From contig OX457075.1 in assembly GCA_949752795.1 (NCBI GenBank), positions 4,216,001 through 4,280,000 on the forward strand: a stretch of 64,000 bases of DNA. Reading direction: 5' to 3'. The translations under genes and the position numbers were made by a program. Of this stretch, positions 62,199-64,000 are shown piece by piece. The stretch is from Hyperoodon ampullatus (taxonomy: Eukaryota; Chordata; Mammalia; Artiodactyla; Ziphiidae). Positions within the stretch are counted from its first letter, which is position 1; every line of letters begins with the position of its first letter. The notes below the pieces were generated by a model. That model made no database searches and was not told where the DNA came from. It saw nothing but the letters and a program-made list of their open reading frames with translations.

Positions 62199-62947
62199 GC
62201 ATCTTCTTCGGAGAGCACTGTGGAACTAGAGCATGTAGTGGGGAAATGAAAACTTCCTTCTCACAATATAGTCTTTGGTACCTTTTGGATTTTGTCCTAT
62301 GTACCATGTATTATCCAAAAACAGAAAAAACGTTTACAAATCCCTTTAAAATTGCATTTGAACACCATCTAATGAGATTTGGAGCTCTCCATAAGGTGCC
62401 TGCGCTCTTTTAAAAAATATTTTAATAAATATTAATTTAAACAGTATACGTGGACAACAAGTATCATTAACTCACAGATTTGGAAAGGTAGTCAGAGTGT
62501 CAAAACATCTAAATACACACCTCGGGGAGCTCACTGTATAATTGATCTGTTATATCAAATTAATCACAGGGCTTCCCAATTAAACAAATATGACATGACA
62601 TTAGGGCACTTTTCCTAATTACAAAATGGTATATAGTCACTGAAATGAACTATTGAATCCCAATGACATGGATGATTTTTCCACACGGATACAAATAAAA
62701 ATGGTTACTTATTAATGACTCACCAAATAATGATAATGAGTTAACATCTATTGAGCACTTACTGAACACCGTGTTGAGGGTTTGATATGCATTATTTCTT
62801 TTAATCTTCTAAACCACCCCTTTGCCTGTTATACAGATGAAGAAACATGGAGAAGTGTTCTTCCATTTACCTGATATCACACAGCTAAGAAAGCTGCAGA
62901 GGCTGGATTTGAATTCACATGTGACTGACTCTAAAACCTATGCTTGT

Positions 62948-63164
62948 GGGCTTCCCTGGTGGCGCAGTGGTTGAGAGTTTGCCTGCCGATGCAGGGGACA
63001 CGGGTTCGTGCCCCGGTCCGGGAAGATCCCACATGCCGTGGAGCGGCTGGGCCCGTGAACCATGGCCGCTGAGCCTGCGCGTCCGGAGCCTGTGCTCCAC
63101 AATGGGAGAGGCCACAACAGTGAGAGGCCCACATAAGGCAAATAAATAAATAAATAAATAAAAC
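62948..63164 (+). mobile_element. CHR-type SINE, short class
   Basis: Starts GGGCTTCCCTGGTGGCGCAG and ends in (AAAT)n. Confidence 0.9.
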
Positions 63165-63245
63165 CTTTGTAACCTTTACACATCACTTTTCAAATTATGG
63201 TGAAAATATAGGCTCAGTATGAATCTCTAATCTTGAGGCTTCACA

Positions 63246-63416
63246 GATTTTTAAATTGAACTATGTTGCTTTACAACATTGTGTTACTTTCAGCTATACA
63301 TATATATTCAGTCATACATATATATATATTTCTTTTTCAAGTTCTTTTCCCTTATAGGTTATTACAAAATATTGAGTATAGTTCTCTGTGCTATACAGTA
63401 GGTACCTGTTGGATGT
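63246..63416 (-). mobile_element. L1 3' end, antisense
   Basis: Short copy with the duplication GGCTTCACA (63237-63245 and 63417-63425). Confidence 0.85.
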
Positions 63417-63734
63417 GGCTTCACAAACTGAGTCAAAAGTTTCTAACCATTAAGAATTAGACTATATTTGAGGAAACATCCATTGTAAACAGTGTAGTGG
63501 ACCTATGAAATTTTAGCTCATGCTGTAGTTTGGTTGTGCAGAGTAAATATGAGGTCTGTGTTTTGTGAATAACTAATGTAGCCTTTATTTAGATGTCCAT
63601 AAATAAAGTTGAATTGGAATCAAACATGCTCATTCCTCTATGTATTGTCTGGCTGCTTTTGCACTACCATGGCAGAGTTGCATACTTGTAAGATCGACTG
63701 TATGGCCCACAAAGACTAAAATATTTGCTGTTTG

Positions 63735-64000
63735 AGCCAAGACTTGGAAACAACCTAAATGTCCGTCGACAGATGAATGGATAAAGAAGATGTGCTATAT
63801 ATCTACAATGGAATACTACTCAGCCATAAAAAAGAATGAAATAATGCCGTTTGCAGCAACATGGATGGACCTAGAGATTATCCTACTTAAGTGAAGTAAA
63901 TCAGAAAGAGAAAGACAAATACCATATGATATCACTTATATGTGAAGTCTAAAATACGACACAAATGAACTTATCTATGAAACAGAAACAGACTCACAGA
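63735..64000 (+). mobile_element. L1 3' part, running off the window
   Basis: AACCTAAATGTCCGTCGACAG through ATGTGAAGTCTAAAATACGA, collinear with 44920-45170. Cut by the window end. Confidence 0.88.

Larger units (their letters stand above)
61460..64000. other. Intergenic region after the minisatellite
   Basis: SINEs and L1 ends as listed, a MIR-like segment (about 62720-62940), and AT-rich unassigned sequence. No gene seen. Confidence 0.7.

Noticed and set aside
61790..62413. 207-codon frame
   Set aside because: Mostly the translation of a reverse CHR-type SINE.

Overview
This is nuclear DNA of a placental mammal, very probably a cetacean and most likely a toothed whale. Coding exons are short, bounded by GT/AG splice sites and separated by repeat-filled introns. 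At least fourteen insertions of the tRNA-derived CHR-type SINE are present in two length classes (about 200 bp and about 340 bp). That SINE family is known from the cetacean/hippo/ruminant lineage, and the short class matches the form I associate with toothed whales. The species call is inference; the SINEs are seen directly.

Two genes lie tail to tail, in the same arrangement as on human 8p11.21. On the + strand is PLAT (tissue-type plasminogen activator): promoter and non-coding exon 1 near 1.19-1.48 kb, a 10.7 kb first intron, then 13 coding exons between 12238 and 23898. I could join all coding exons in frame; they give about 563 residues with signal peptide, propeptide, finger, EGF, kringle 1, kringle 2 and an intact trypsin-like protease domain (His358, Asp407, Ser514). 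On the - strand is AP3M2 (mu-3B subunit of the AP-3 adaptor): eight coding exons from 47232 down to 30003, giving 418 residues, plus a long 3' UTR reaching about 27.58 kb. Its promoter lies in a CpG island at about 48.2-49.1 kb with a run of CCAAT boxes and an X-box-like palindrome. About 3 kb separate the two 3' ends.

The rest of the window (49.3-64 kb) is intergenic. It holds L1, L2, MIR and SINE copies, one internally deleted pogo/Tigger-like DNA transposon (55343-55827), and a second CpG-rich island (60.15-61.0 kb) that runs into an unusual compound (AC)n minisatellite (61.0-61.46 kb). I could not assign a gene to that island.

The two genes do not form a pathway. tPA is a secreted serine protease that activates plasminogen; mu-3B is a cytosolic cargo-binding subunit for endosomal/synaptic vesicle sorting. 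I found no sign of an undescribed multi-gene system. The items most worth a second look are small: a duplicated splice donor at PLAT exon 3, loss of the kringle-2 N-glycosylation site, a changed PAI-1 contact loop, X-box motifs in both CpG islands, the CCAAT array and the minisatellite.
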